Of a DNA stretch of 5,625 nucleotides, positions 1 to 5,625 are shown one piece after another. Below the pieces are notes generated by a model, which was given only the letters and a program-made list of their open reading frames with translations, did no database searches and was not told where the DNA came from. The stretch's first letter is position 1, and every line of letters begins with the position of its first letter. Location: NCBI GenBank assembly GCA_022701965.1, contig JAKONL010000043.1, positions 1 to 5,625 on the forward strand, given 5' to 3'. The position numbers and the translations under genes are program-made. This DNA comes from Burkholderiaceae bacterium (GTDB taxonomy: Bacteria; Pseudomonadota; Gammaproteobacteria; Burkholderiales; Burkholderiaceae).

Positions 1-115
1 CGGAGCCGAGCTCGCCGTCCAGGATCATGCGTTCAATCTCGGCCTGCACCAGTTGGGTGAGCGAACTGCGCTGGAGTTGGGCGATGGCGGGATGGGAGGA
101 AACGGGCTTTGCCAT
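1..115 (-). CDS. GntR-family transcriptional regulator, N-terminal fragment
   Basis: Read leftward from an ATG at 115-113, the strand stays open to the window edge and gives 38 residues beginning MAKPVSSHPAIAQLQRSSL; the rest of the gene lies outside. The stretch SLTQLVQAEIERMILDGELGS (residues 18-38) matches the first helix and turn of the winged-helix domain in GntR regulators of the FCD/FadR type, which typically read 'L..q....I...I..GeL.pGerL'. The expected recognition helix and the C-terminal ligand domain cannot be seen. The gene is divergent from the phosphonate operon and shares its 160-base control region, which suggests it is the local regulator answering to the imported phosphonate or a breakdown product. 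That role is inference. No strong ribosome binding site precedes the ATG, so a slightly different start is possible. Confidence 0.72.
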   Translation of the reverse strand, partial: MAKPVSSHPAIAQLQRSSLTQLVQAEIERMILDGELGS

Positions 116-142
116 GGGGAGTCGATCTGGGTCGGATTGCCG

Positions 143-168
143 ATTGTCTACGATCTACGAAAGACAAT
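143..168. promoter_or_regulatory. Candidate GntR operator 1 within an inverted repeat
   Basis: The sequence ATTGTCTACGAT at 143-154 is an imperfect palindrome (4 of 6 base pairs symmetric) with the GT..AC core typical of FadR-type GntR operators. Its first seven bases, ATTGTCT (143-149), recur exactly inverted as AGACAAT at 162-168, giving a 7-bp inverted repeat with a 12-base spacer. The half-sites TTGT and ACGA are the same as in candidate operator 2. The right arm overlaps the candidate -35 box of the operon, a position that would suit repression. Binding by the divergent regulator is inferred. Confidence 0.45.
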
Positions 169-198
169 TGACGATCTTTCGAAGCGGGCCCCGATTTT
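168..198 (+). promoter_or_regulatory. Candidate sigma-70 promoter of the phosphonate operon
   Basis: TTGACG at 168-173 is one base from the -35 consensus. The best -10-like stretch downstream is GATTTT at 193-198, with a 19-base spacer, which is long and a poor match to TATAAT. The start of transcription would fall near 205, leaving a leader of roughly 70 bases. The -35 box is good and the -10 box weak, which would fit an activated or inducible promoter, but the call is tentative. Confidence 0.3.
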
Positions 199-257
199 GC
201 TTGAGCGTTGTGTCACGAAGATGTCGTCTCGTGTCGCCACAGTTCCCCTCTTTCGAA
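175..257 (+). repeat. 9-bp direct repeat TCTTTCGAA, two copies
   Basis: TCTTTCGAA occurs at 175-183 and again at 249-257, 74 bases apart (about seven helical turns). Each copy contains the palindrome TTCGAA, and the second is part of the 8-bp palindrome TTTCGAAA (251-258). One copy sits at the proposed promoter and the other just before the ribosome binding site of the first gene. Function is unknown; it may be a second regulator's site or chance. Confidence 0.4.
208..218. promoter_or_regulatory. Candidate GntR operator 2
   Basis: TTGTGTCACGA matches exactly the TNGTNNNACNA pattern known for FadR-subfamily GntR proteins, and its core GTGTCAC (210-216) is a perfect palindrome around T213. It carries the same half-sites, TTGT and ACGA, as candidate operator 1, with a three-base instead of two-base centre. 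Centre-to-centre distance between the two is about 64 bases, close to six helical turns. It lies just downstream of the proposed promoter. The pattern has only six fixed bases, so a chance match is possible. Confidence 0.4.
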
Positions 258-259
258 AT

Positions 260-265
260 CAGGAG
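260..265 (+). promoter_or_regulatory. Ribosome binding site of the binding-protein gene
   Basis: CAGGAG ends nine bases before the ATG at 275. Together with the secretion signal that begins exactly there, this fixes 275 as the start rather than the in-frame ATG at 53. Confidence 0.8.
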
Positions 266-274
266 TCCTCGTTC

Positions 275-1306
275 ATGACGTACGCGAAATCTCTGGTGGC
301 CGCCTTCGTCGGCCTGGCCTGTGCGACCGGCGCGCTCGCGCAGAAGACCCAGCTGACGGTCTACACCGCGCTGGAGACCGACCAGCTCAAGGCCTATCAG
401 GAGGCCTTCAACAAGGTCAACCCGAACATCGAGATCAAGTGGGTGCGCGATTCGACCGGCGTGGTCACGGCCAAGCTGCTGGCCGAGAAGGCCAACCCGC
501 AGGCCGACGTCATCATGGGCGTGGCCGCGACCAGCCTGGCGCTCTTCGACCGCAACGGCATGCTCGAGCCCTATGCGCCGCTGAACCTCGACGCGATCAT
601 GACCCAGTACCGCGACAGGAAGAGCCCGCCGGCCTGGTTCGGCATGGACGTCTTCGGCGCGGTGGTGTGCTTCAACACCGTGGAGGCGAAGAAGAAGAAC
701 ATCCCGATCCCGACCACCTGGAAGGACCTGACGAAGCCGGAATTCAAGGGGCAGGTCGTGATGCCGAACCCGGCGTCGTCGGGCACCGGCTACCTCGACG
801 TCGTGTCGTGGCTGCAGCTCTGGGGCGACGACGGCGGCAAGGGCGGCGGCTGGAAGTACATGGACGCGCTGCACGAGAACATCGGCCAGTACACGCACTC
901 GGGGTCCAAGCCCTGCAACATGGCCGCGGCCGGCGAGTACGTGGCGGGTGTCTCGTTCGAGTACCGCGGCCACACCAACAAGGCCAAGGGCGCGCCGATC
1001 GAACTCGTGTTCCCGAAGGAAGGACTCGGCTGGGATCTCGAAGGCTTCGCGATCTACAAGGGCACGAAGAAACTCGACGCCGCGAAGAAGCTCGCCGACT
1101 GGGCGTCGTCGAAGGACGCGATGATCCTCTACGGCAGGAACTTCGCCATCACCGCACAGCCGGGCGTCGCGCCGAAGCTGGCGAACATTCCCGACGACTA
1201 CGAGTCGCGCCTGATCAAGCTCGACTTCGACAAGGCCGCCGCCGGGCGCGAGCGCACGCTGGCCGAGTGGTCCAGGCGCTACGACGCGAAGAGCGAGAAG
1301 CGCTGA
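275..1306 (+). CDS. phnS: 2-aminoethylphosphonate ABC transporter, periplasmic substrate-binding protein
   Basis: This 343-residue protein is the periplasmic receptor that should capture AEP or a related aminophosphonate and hand it to the membrane permease encoded two genes downstream. The N-terminus MTYAKSLVAAFVGLACATG is a classic Sec signal with a short basic start and a hydrophobic core, and A20-L21-A22 before Q23 is a good signal peptidase I site. The mature part opens with QLTVYTALETDQLKAYQEAF, the first strand and helix of iron/phosphonate-type (extracellular binding protein family 1) receptors. It continues with DSTGVVTAKLLAEK, PQADVIMG and a CNMAAAGEYVAGVSFEYR segment, features I associate with putative AEP receptors. 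Length is normal for the family. Cysteines 132 and 214 could form a disulfide. The start at 275 is supported by CAGGAG nine bases upstream. It is first in the operon, 25 bases from the ATPase gene. Specificity for AEP rests on the neighbouring phnX and on family resemblance; a ferric-iron receptor is a less likely alternative. The name AepX has also been used for AEP receptors. Confidence 0.85.
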   Translation: MTYAKSLVAAFVGLACATGALAQKTQLTVYTALETDQLKAYQEAFNKVNPNIEIKWVRDSTGVVTAKLLAEKANPQADVIMGVAATSLALFDRNGMLEPYAPLNLDAIMTQYRDRKSPPAWFGMDVFGAVVCFNTVEAKKKNIPIPTTWKDLTKPEFKGQVVMPNPASSGTGYLDVVSWLQLWGDDGGKGGGWKYMDALHENIGQYTHSGSKPCNMAAAGEYVAGVSFEYRGHTNKAKGAPIELVFPKEGLGWDLEGFAIYKGTKKLDAAKKLADWASSKDAMILYGRNFAITAQPGVAPKLANIPDDYESRLIKLDFDKAAAGRERTLAEWSRRYDAKSEKR

Positions 1307-1331
1307 GCACGCGCACCGTCCGGCCCGCACC

Positions 1332-2444
1332 ATGACCCACTCGAGCGACGCACCGCACCCCGATCCGTACCTGCGGCTCAGGGGCATCCGCAAGAACTTC
1401 GGCAATTTCCTGGCGCTCGACGACATCGACCTGTCGATCGGGCGGGGCGAGTTCGTCTGCTTCCTCGGCCCGTCTGGCTGCGGCAAGACCACGCTGCTGC
1501 GGATCATCGCGGGCCTGGAGACGCAGACCGCCGGCACGATCGTGCAGGACGGCCGCGACGTCTCGCTGCTGCCGCCGGCCGGACGCGACTACGGGATCAT
1601 GTTCCAGTCCTACGCGCTGTTTCCCAACCTCAGCGTGGCCGACAACGTCGCCTACGGCCTGGTGAACCGCAGGCTATCGAAGGCGCAGGTGAAGCCCCGC
1701 GTCGACGAACTCTTGCAGCTGGTCGGCCTGCCGGGCAGCGCGGCAAGGTTTCCTTCGCAGATGTCCGGCGGCCAGCAGCAGCGCATCGCGCTGGCGCGGG
1801 CGCTCGCGACCTCGCCGGGGCTGCTGCTGCTCGACGAACCGCTGTCGGCGCTGGACGCGATCGTGCGCGTGCATCTGCGCAACGAGATCCGCTCGCTGCA
1901 GCGCAAGCTCGGCGTGACGACCGTCATGGTCACGCACGACCAGGAGGAGGCGCTGTCGGTGGCCGACCGCATCGTGGTGATGAACCACGGCGCGATCGAG
2001 CAGGTCGGCACGCCGATGCAGATCTACCGCGAACCCGCTTCGCCCTTCGTGGCCGACTTCGTCGGCAAGGTGAACCGGCTCGCGGCCGTCGCCGAGGGCG
2101 ACCACTGGTTCCGCTGCGGCGACATGCGGCTGCGCAGCACGCCCGGCACGGGGTCCGACTTCCGGCCCGGCCGGGAGGTCTCGCTCTATCTCCGTCCCGA
2201 AGACCGCGTGGTCGACGGCGTGCGCGACGACGATCCGATGCGCTGCACGGGCACGGTGCGCAACGTCGAATTCCTCGGCGGCAACTGCCTGGCCGAGGTC
2301 GATGTGCACGGCATCCCCGGTCAGCCGATCCAGCTGCAGTTCTCGCTCAACCAGATGGACGAGTTCGACGTGCGGCGGGGCAACGCGCTGCGCTTCGCGT
2401 TGCGCGCCGACCGGCTGCGGGTGTTTCCCGCCGCGGCCGCCTGA
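1332..2444 (+). CDS. phnT: 2-aminoethylphosphonate ABC transporter, ATP-binding protein
   Basis: This 370-residue cytoplasmic ATPase powers phosphonate import. All motifs are intact: Walker A GPSGCGKTT (46-54), Q-loop Gln92 in MFQSYALFPN, ABC signature SGGQQ (145-149), Walker B LLLLD with catalytic Glu169 (164-169), D-loop SALD (172-175) and switch His202 in VTHDQEEA. From about residue 240 onward there is a C-terminal extension of the TOBE/OB type, as in other importer ATPases of the spermidine/iron/phosphonate class (CUT1-like length, about 350-370). The first ten or so residues are poorly conserved in type; the conserved part begins at YLRLRGIRKNFGNFLALD. No good ribosome binding site precedes the ATG at 1332, and the gene follows the receptor gene by 25 bases, so translation may depend partly on the upstream gene. 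The family is sure; the AEP substrate is inferred from the operon. Iron- or polyamine-type ATPases look similar. Confidence 0.88.
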   Translation: MTHSSDAPHPDPYLRLRGIRKNFGNFLALDDIDLSIGRGEFVCFLGPSGCGKTTLLRIIAGLETQTAGTIVQDGRDVSLLPPAGRDYGIMFQSYALFPNLSVADNVAYGLVNRRLSKAQVKPRVDELLQLVGLPGSAARFPSQMSGGQQQRIALARALATSPGLLLLDEPLSALDAIVRVHLRNEIRSLQRKLGVTTVMVTHDQEEALSVADRIVVMNHGAIEQVGTPMQIYREPASPFVADFVGKVNRLAAVAEGDHWFRCGDMRLRSTPGTGSDFRPGREVSLYLRPEDRVVDGVRDDDPMRCTGTVRNVEFLGGNCLAEVDVHGIPGQPIQLQFSLNQMDEFDVRRGNALRFALRADRLRVFPAAAA

Positions 2445-2447
2445 CGC

Positions 2448-4154
2448 ATGGACGCCGTCGTCAAGGCGCCGCCGCTGCGGCAGCGCGTGCATCCGGACGA
2501 TCGCATCGCGCACCTCGGGCTGCTGTGCGTCGTCGCGCTGCTGCTCGTCGGGCTGGTGCTGCCCCTGCTGCTGATATTGTCCAAGGCGCTCGAAGGCAGC
2601 GACGGCGCGGCCGGCTTCGATGCCTTCGCGGCCTACCTCGTGTCGCCCGCGCTGCTCCAGAGCCTGTGGCACAGCGTCTGGGTGTCGCTGCTGGTGACCG
2701 CCATCGTGGTGCCGCTGGCCTTCGCCTTCGCCTATGCGCTCACGCGCAGCTGCATGCCGTTCAAGGGGCTGTTCCGCACCATCACGCTGATTCCGCTGCT
2801 GGCGCCGTCGCTGCTCTCCGCCATCTCGCTGATCTACTGGTTCGGCAACCAGGGCATCGCGAAGGAATTCTGGCGCGCGCTGGGCTTCGAAAGCATCTAC
2901 GGGCCGTCGGGCATCGTGCTGGCCGAATGCTTCGCGGCGTTTCCTCACACGCTGATGATCCTGGTCACCGCGCTCACGCTGGCCGACGCGCGCCTCTACG
3001 AAGCTGCCGACGCGATGGGCACGCGCACGCTGCGCAAGTTCCTCACGATCACGCTGCCCGGGGCCAAGTACGGGCTCATCTCCGCGGCGCTGGTCACCTT
3101 CACGCTCGTCATCACCGATTTCGGCGTCCCGAAGGTGGTCGGCGGCAATTTCAACGTGCTCGCCACCGACGTCTTCAAGCTGGTGATCGGCCAGCAGGAT
3201 TTCCAGCGCGGCGCGGTGGTGGCGCTGCTGCTGCTGACGCCGGCGGCCTTCACCTTCGCGATCGACTATCTCGTCCAGCGCAAACAGACCGCCACGCTCA
3301 GCGCGCGCGCCGTGGCGCTGGTGCCGAAGCCATCCGCCGGCTTCGACGCAGCGATGACGCTGTATTGCAGCGTCATCGCTGCGCTCATGCTCGGCATGTT
3401 CCTGATGGCGGTGTTCGCGTCGTTCGCGACGCTGTGGCCCTACAACCTGACGCCGAGCTTCGTCCACTACGTCTCGGGGCTGGTCGATGCGGAGCTCGGC
3501 GACGCGATGCTCAACAGCCTCACGCTCGCGGGCTGTACGGCGGTCTTCGGCACGGTGATCGTCTTCATCGGGGCCTACCTGCTGGAGAAGACGCGCGGCC
3601 TGGACGGCGCGCGTCCGCTGATCCGCCTGATGGCGATGCTGCCGATGGCGGTGCCCGGCCTGGTGCTGGGCCTGGGCTACATCTTCTTCTTCAACGCGCC
3701 GGGCAACCCGTTGAACTTCATGTACCAGACGACCGCATTGCTGGTGCTGTGCACCATCGTCCACTTCTACACGACCGGCCACCTGACGATGGTGACCGCG
3801 CTGAAGTCGATCGATCCGGAATTCGAGGCCGTCTCGGCGTCGCTCAAGGTGCCGTTCTACAAGACCTTCTGGCGCGTGACGCTGCCGATCTGCCTGCCCA
3901 CGCTGCTCGACGTCTCGCGCTATTTCTTCATCAACGCGATGACGACGATCTCCGCGGTCGTCTTCCTCTACTCGCCCGACACCAAGGTCGCGGCGGTGGC
4001 GATCCTGAATCTGGACGAGGCCGGCGAGAGCGGTGCGGCCGCGGCGATGGCCGTGCTGATCGCGGCGACGTCGACGGTCGTCACCTTGCTCTACATGGCG
4101 CTGGGCAGGCTGGTGGAGCGCCGCACGCAACGCTGGCGCTCGCCGGCCCGATGA
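2448..4154 (+). CDS. phnU: 2-aminoethylphosphonate ABC transporter, fused two-domain permease
   Basis: This 568-residue inner-membrane protein forms the whole translocation channel, joining in one chain two permease domains that many importers make as separate subunits (PhnU and PhnV in Salmonella). A first membrane segment covers about residues 22-45. Further hydrophobic segments follow near 70-94, 105-130, 147-170, 205-225 and 260-280, and a second set runs from about 303 to the C-terminus. Each half has an ATPase-docking EAA loop: EAADAMGTRTLRKFLTITLP (185-204) and a second one starting at Glu460 (EAVSASLKVPFYKTF, then RVTLP). In the second loop the usual glycine is Leu466. The fused architecture and about 550-residue length fit the putative AEP permease family and also Fe3+ permeases of the SfuB/FbpB type. 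The gene begins three bases after the ATPase stop and ends in an ATGA overlap with the FAD enzyme gene. AEP specificity is inferred from context. Confidence 0.87.
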   Translation: MDAVVKAPPLRQRVHPDDRIAHLGLLCVVALLLVGLVLPLLLILSKALEGSDGAAGFDAFAAYLVSPALLQSLWHSVWVSLLVTAIVVPLAFAFAYALTRSCMPFKGLFRTITLIPLLAPSLLSAISLIYWFGNQGIAKEFWRALGFESIYGPSGIVLAECFAAFPHTLMILVTALTLADARLYEAADAMGTRTLRKFLTITLPGAKYGLISAALVTFTLVITDFGVPKVVGGNFNVLATDVFKLVIGQQDFQRGAVVALLLLTPAAFTFAIDYLVQRKQTATLSARAVALVPKPSAGFDAAMTLYCSVIAALMLGMFLMAVFASFATLWPYNLTPSFVHYVSGLVDAELGDAMLNSLTLAGCTAVFGTVIVFIGAYLLEKTRGLDGARPLIRLMAMLPMAVPGLVLGLGYIFFFNAPGNPLNFMYQTTALLVLCTIVHFYTTGHLTMVTALKSIDPEFEAVSASLKVPFYKTFWRVTLPICLPTLLDVSRYFFINAMTTISAVVFLYSPDTKVAAVAILNLDEAGESGAAAAMAVLIAATSTVVTLLYMALGRLVERRTQRWRSPAR

Positions 4155-5284
4155 CCCGCACGAACATGACAAGCAATTTCGATCTCATCGTGGTGGGCGC
4201 CGGCATCGTCGGCCTCGCGCACGCCTACACCGCGGCGAAACGCGGCCTCTCGGTCTGCGTGGTGGAGCGCGACGCGGCATGCGTGGGCGCGTCGATCCGC
4301 AACTTCGGCTTCATCACGGTCACGGGCCAGGGCGCCGGCGACACCTGGCGGCGCGCCCGGCGCGCGCGGGAGGTGTGGGGCGAGGTCGCTCCCAGGGCCG
4401 GCATCGAGGCGATCCATCACGGCCTGTGGCTGACCGCGTTCCGGCCGAAGGCGCGAGACGTGCTGGAAGCGTTCATGGCCACGCCGATGGCCGAGGGCTG
4501 CGAGCTGCTGGACGTCGCCGAGGCCGCCTCGCGCGCACCGCAGCTGCGCCTCGACGCGGCGCAGGCCGTGCTCTACAGCCCGCACGAGATGCGCGTCGAG
4601 TCGCGCACGGCGATCGGGCTGCTCGCGAGGTGGCTGGCCGAGTCGATGGGCGTCGTGTTCCGCTTCGGCGAAGCGGTGCTCGAGGTGGCGACGCCCCGGG
4701 TGCGGACCTCGCGCGCGACGCTGCACGCCGAGCGCGTCGTGGTGTGCACCAACACCGATCTCCATGGCCTCTTCGCCGACCGGCTCGCGCCCCACGCGCT
4801 GCAGCTGTGCCAGCTCCAGATGCTGCGCGTGCGGCCGCAGGCGGGCTTCAGGCTGCCGGGTTCGGTGATGGCCGACCTGAGCCTCGTGCGCTACCACGGC
4901 TACAGCAGGCTGCCCGCCGCGGCGCCGCTGCTCGCGCAGATGCAGCGGGAGGAGGGCGAATCGCTGGCCCACGGCATCCACCTGATCGTGGTGCAGAGTG
5001 CCGACGGCTCGCTCGTGGTGGGCGACTCGCACCATTACGGCGCGGCGATGGAGCCTTTCGCCGACCAGCGCGTGGACGAACTCATCCTGCGGCACCTGCG
5101 CGAGACGCTGAGGCTCGAGGAGGCGACGGTGACGCAGCGCTGGGTCGGCATCTATCCGTCCTCGGCCAGCACCGACTGCCTCATCGACCGGCCCGACGAC
5201 GCCACCCGACTGGTGCTGGTCACCAGCGGCACCGGCGCCAGCACCGCCTTCGGCATCGCCGAGGACGTGTTCGACGCCTGGTGA
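4151..5284 (+). CDS. FAD-dependent oxidoreductase (DAO fold), likely aminophosphonate oxidase
   Basis: This 377-residue cytoplasmic enzyme probably oxidises the C-N bond of AEP or N-methyl-AEP to give phosphonoacetaldehyde, the substrate of the next gene product. The N-terminus has the dinucleotide-binding fold: DLIVVGAGIVGLAHA with GxGxxG at residues 16-21, and Glu39 ending the second strand (VCVVERD) to hold the adenosine ribose. GASIRNFGFI (46-55) follows, a segment characteristic of glycine-oxidase-like DAO proteins. The C-terminus has RWVGIYPSS and a glycine-rich SGTGASTAFGIAEDVF that closes the flavin site. Members of this group linked to phosphonate genes (called TIGR03364 or HpnW-like) were first proposed to deaminate an aminophosphonate, and related flavoenzymes were later reported to convert N-methyl-AEP, some also AEP, to phosphonoacetaldehyde. 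The start at 4151 overlaps the permease stop as ATGA, suggesting translational coupling; a second in-frame ATG at 4166 is also possible and would remove five residues. Neither has a clear ribosome binding site. The exact substrate and whether oxygen is the acceptor are not visible. Confidence 0.85.
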   Translation: MTRTNMTSNFDLIVVGAGIVGLAHAYTAAKRGLSVCVVERDAACVGASIRNFGFITVTGQGAGDTWRRARRAREVWGEVAPRAGIEAIHHGLWLTAFRPKARDVLEAFMATPMAEGCELLDVAEAASRAPQLRLDAAQAVLYSPHEMRVESRTAIGLLARWLAESMGVVFRFGEAVLEVATPRVRTSRATLHAERVVVCTNTDLHGLFADRLAPHALQLCQLQMLRVRPQAGFRLPGSVMADLSLVRYHGYSRLPAAAPLLAQMQREEGESLAHGIHLIVVQSADGSLVVGDSHHYGAAMEPFADQRVDELILRHLRETLRLEEATVTQRWVGIYPSSASTDCLIDRPDDATRLVLVTSGTGASTAFGIAEDVFDAW

Positions 5285-5310
5285 GGCACCACGCCGATCC
5301 CTTCCATTCC

Positions 5311-5314
5311 AGGA
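5311..5314 (+). promoter_or_regulatory. Ribosome binding site of phnX
   Basis: AGGA ends seven bases before the ATG at 5322, in the 37-base gap after the FAD gene. It supports this start and suggests phnX initiates on its own rather than by coupling. No promoter or terminator is visible in the gap. Confidence 0.6.
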
Positions 5315-5321
5315 CCGACCC

Positions 5322-5625
5322 ATGACCCATCCTCAACCCACCCGTCTCTCGGCCGTCGTCTTCGACTGGGCCGGCACCATCCTCGACTTCGGCTCCTGCG
5401 CGCCGATGGGGGCCTTCGTGAGGCTGTTCGAGAAGTTCGGCGTGGCGCTGACCATCGACGAGGCGCGCGGACCGATGGGGATGGCGAAGTGGGACCACAT
5501 CCACGCCCTGGGCCGGCTGCCCGGCGTCGCGGCGCAGTGGAAGGCGCGGCACGGCCAGCCGTTCACCGACGCGGACGTCGACCACCTCTACGAGGTCTTC
5601 ACGCCGATGAACGCCGCCGTTGTCG
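5322..5625 (+). CDS. phnX: Phosphonoacetaldehyde hydrolase (phosphonatase), N-terminal part
   Basis: The visible 101 residues, cut by the window edge (the whole family is about 260-280), belong to the HAD-superfamily enzyme that hydrolyses phosphonoacetaldehyde to acetaldehyde and phosphate. The first motif AVVFDWAGTILDFGSCAP contains the nucleophile Asp15, and Ala17 stands where HAD phosphatases have the second Asp, as in true phosphonatases. The cap domain follows with EARGPMGMAKWDHIHAL; Lys56 aligns with the lysine (Lys53 in the Bacillus cereus enzyme) that forms a Schiff base with the aldehyde. This lysine separates real PhnX from phosphonatase-like relatives acting on other compounds. 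The remaining catalytic residues lie beyond the window. Its position just after the FAD gene points to use of that enzyme's aldehyde product. AGGA at 5311-5314 supports the start. Confidence 0.95.
   Translation, partial: MTHPQPTRLSAVVFDWAGTILDFGSCAPMGAFVRLFEKFGVALTIDEARGPMGMAKWDHIHALGRLPGVAAQWKARHGQPFTDADVDHLYEVFTPMNAAVV

Larger units (their letters stand above)
116..274. promoter_or_regulatory. Divergent intergenic control region
   Basis: About 160 bases lie between the leftward regulator start and the rightward binding-protein start. The stretch from 136 to 200 and around 250-260 is clearly richer in A and T than the surrounding genes, as expected for promoters and operators. An open frame runs through 53-274 in the frame of the binding protein, but its translation shows no secretion signal and no family resemblance, so it is treated as non-coding. 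Individual candidate sites are listed separately. No convincing sigma-70 promoter was found for the leftward gene. Confidence 0.7.

Noticed and set aside
214..233. Leader hairpin formed by CACGA (214-218) and TCGTG (229-233)
   Set aside because: Only five base pairs around a ten-base loop and no U-tract or second structure. Not enough for an attenuator or riboswitch.
261..269. Palindrome AGGAGTCCT over the ribosome binding site
   Set aside because: The arms are separated by one base, so no hairpin can form; probably chance.
53..274. N-terminal extension of the binding protein to an ATG at 53
   Set aside because: It would bury the secretion signal 74 residues inside the protein, and overlaps the divergent regulator and the operator-like sites. 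The ATG at 275 has a good ribosome binding site.
308..325. Lipoprotein signal with Cys16 of the binding protein
   Set aside because: The residues before Cys16 are G-L-A, lacking the leucine or valine expected three places before the cysteine. The A-L-A site at 20-22 is a better signal peptidase I site.
155..1537. A 460-codon minus-strand open frame opposite the binding-protein gene
   Set aside because: Low-complexity antisense translation with no recognisable family. It also covers the promoter region and the start of the ATPase gene.
2525..4150. A 542-codon forward extension upstream of the FAD gene in the same frame
   Set aside because: It overlaps the permease in another frame and reads as arginine- and alanine-rich noise. 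The dinucleotide-binding fold begins only after 4151.
1674..4172. An 832-codon open frame on the minus strand opposite the ATPase and permease genes
   Set aside because: Its translation is dominated by R, Q, H, E, G and A with no domain, typical of the antisense of high-GC genes. The plus strand carries complete, motif-rich proteins.
5285..5321. Possible terminator or promoter between the FAD gene and phnX
   Set aside because: No inverted repeat or T-run, and no -35/-10 pair, in the 37 bases.
4091..5323. A 410-codon minus-strand open frame opposite the FAD gene
   Set aside because: Same antisense composition; the opposite strand encodes an intact FAD enzyme.

Overview
The window holds most of a phosphonate uptake and breakdown operon from a high-GC Gram-negative bacterium. 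The GC-rich codon use and the protein sequences look like Betaproteobacteria of the Burkholderiales (Variovorax or other Comamonadaceae type). That taxonomic guess is inference from composition and general protein resemblance, not from a search.

Layout. Bases 1-115 carry the first 38 codons of a leftward gene whose N-terminus looks like a GntR-family (FCD/FadR-type) regulator. A noticeably AT-richer divergent intergenic region of about 160 bases (116-274) follows. It contains two operator-like sites that share the half-sites TTGT and ACGA, an inverted repeat, and a 9-bp direct repeat. A rightward set of five closely spaced genes then fills the rest: a periplasmic binding protein (275-1306), an ABC ATPase (1332-2444), a fused two-domain ABC permease (2448-4154), an FAD-dependent amine oxidase/oxidoreductase (4151-5284) and the start of phosphonoacetaldehyde hydrolase phnX (5322 to the window edge). 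Gaps are 25, 3, -4 and 37 bases, and no terminator is visible, so one transcript is likely.

How the genes work together. The first three make a complete importer of the kind annotated as 2-aminoethylphosphonate (AEP) transporters (PhnS/PhnT/PhnU type, the fused-permease variant). PhnX splits phosphonoacetaldehyde into acetaldehyde and phosphate. The enzyme that normally supplies phosphonoacetaldehyde, the AEP transaminase PhnW, is absent from the visible part. A DAO-fold FAD enzyme sits in its place, so the most economical reading is that imported AEP or its N-methyl derivative is oxidatively deaminated to phosphonoacetaldehyde. FAD enzymes of this neighbourhood type have been reported to do this chemistry, so the idea is not wholly new. 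This operon looks like a compact, possibly transaminase-independent version under local GntR control.

The very long open frames on the opposite strand and in alternative forward frames are products of high GC and codon bias, and are not annotated.
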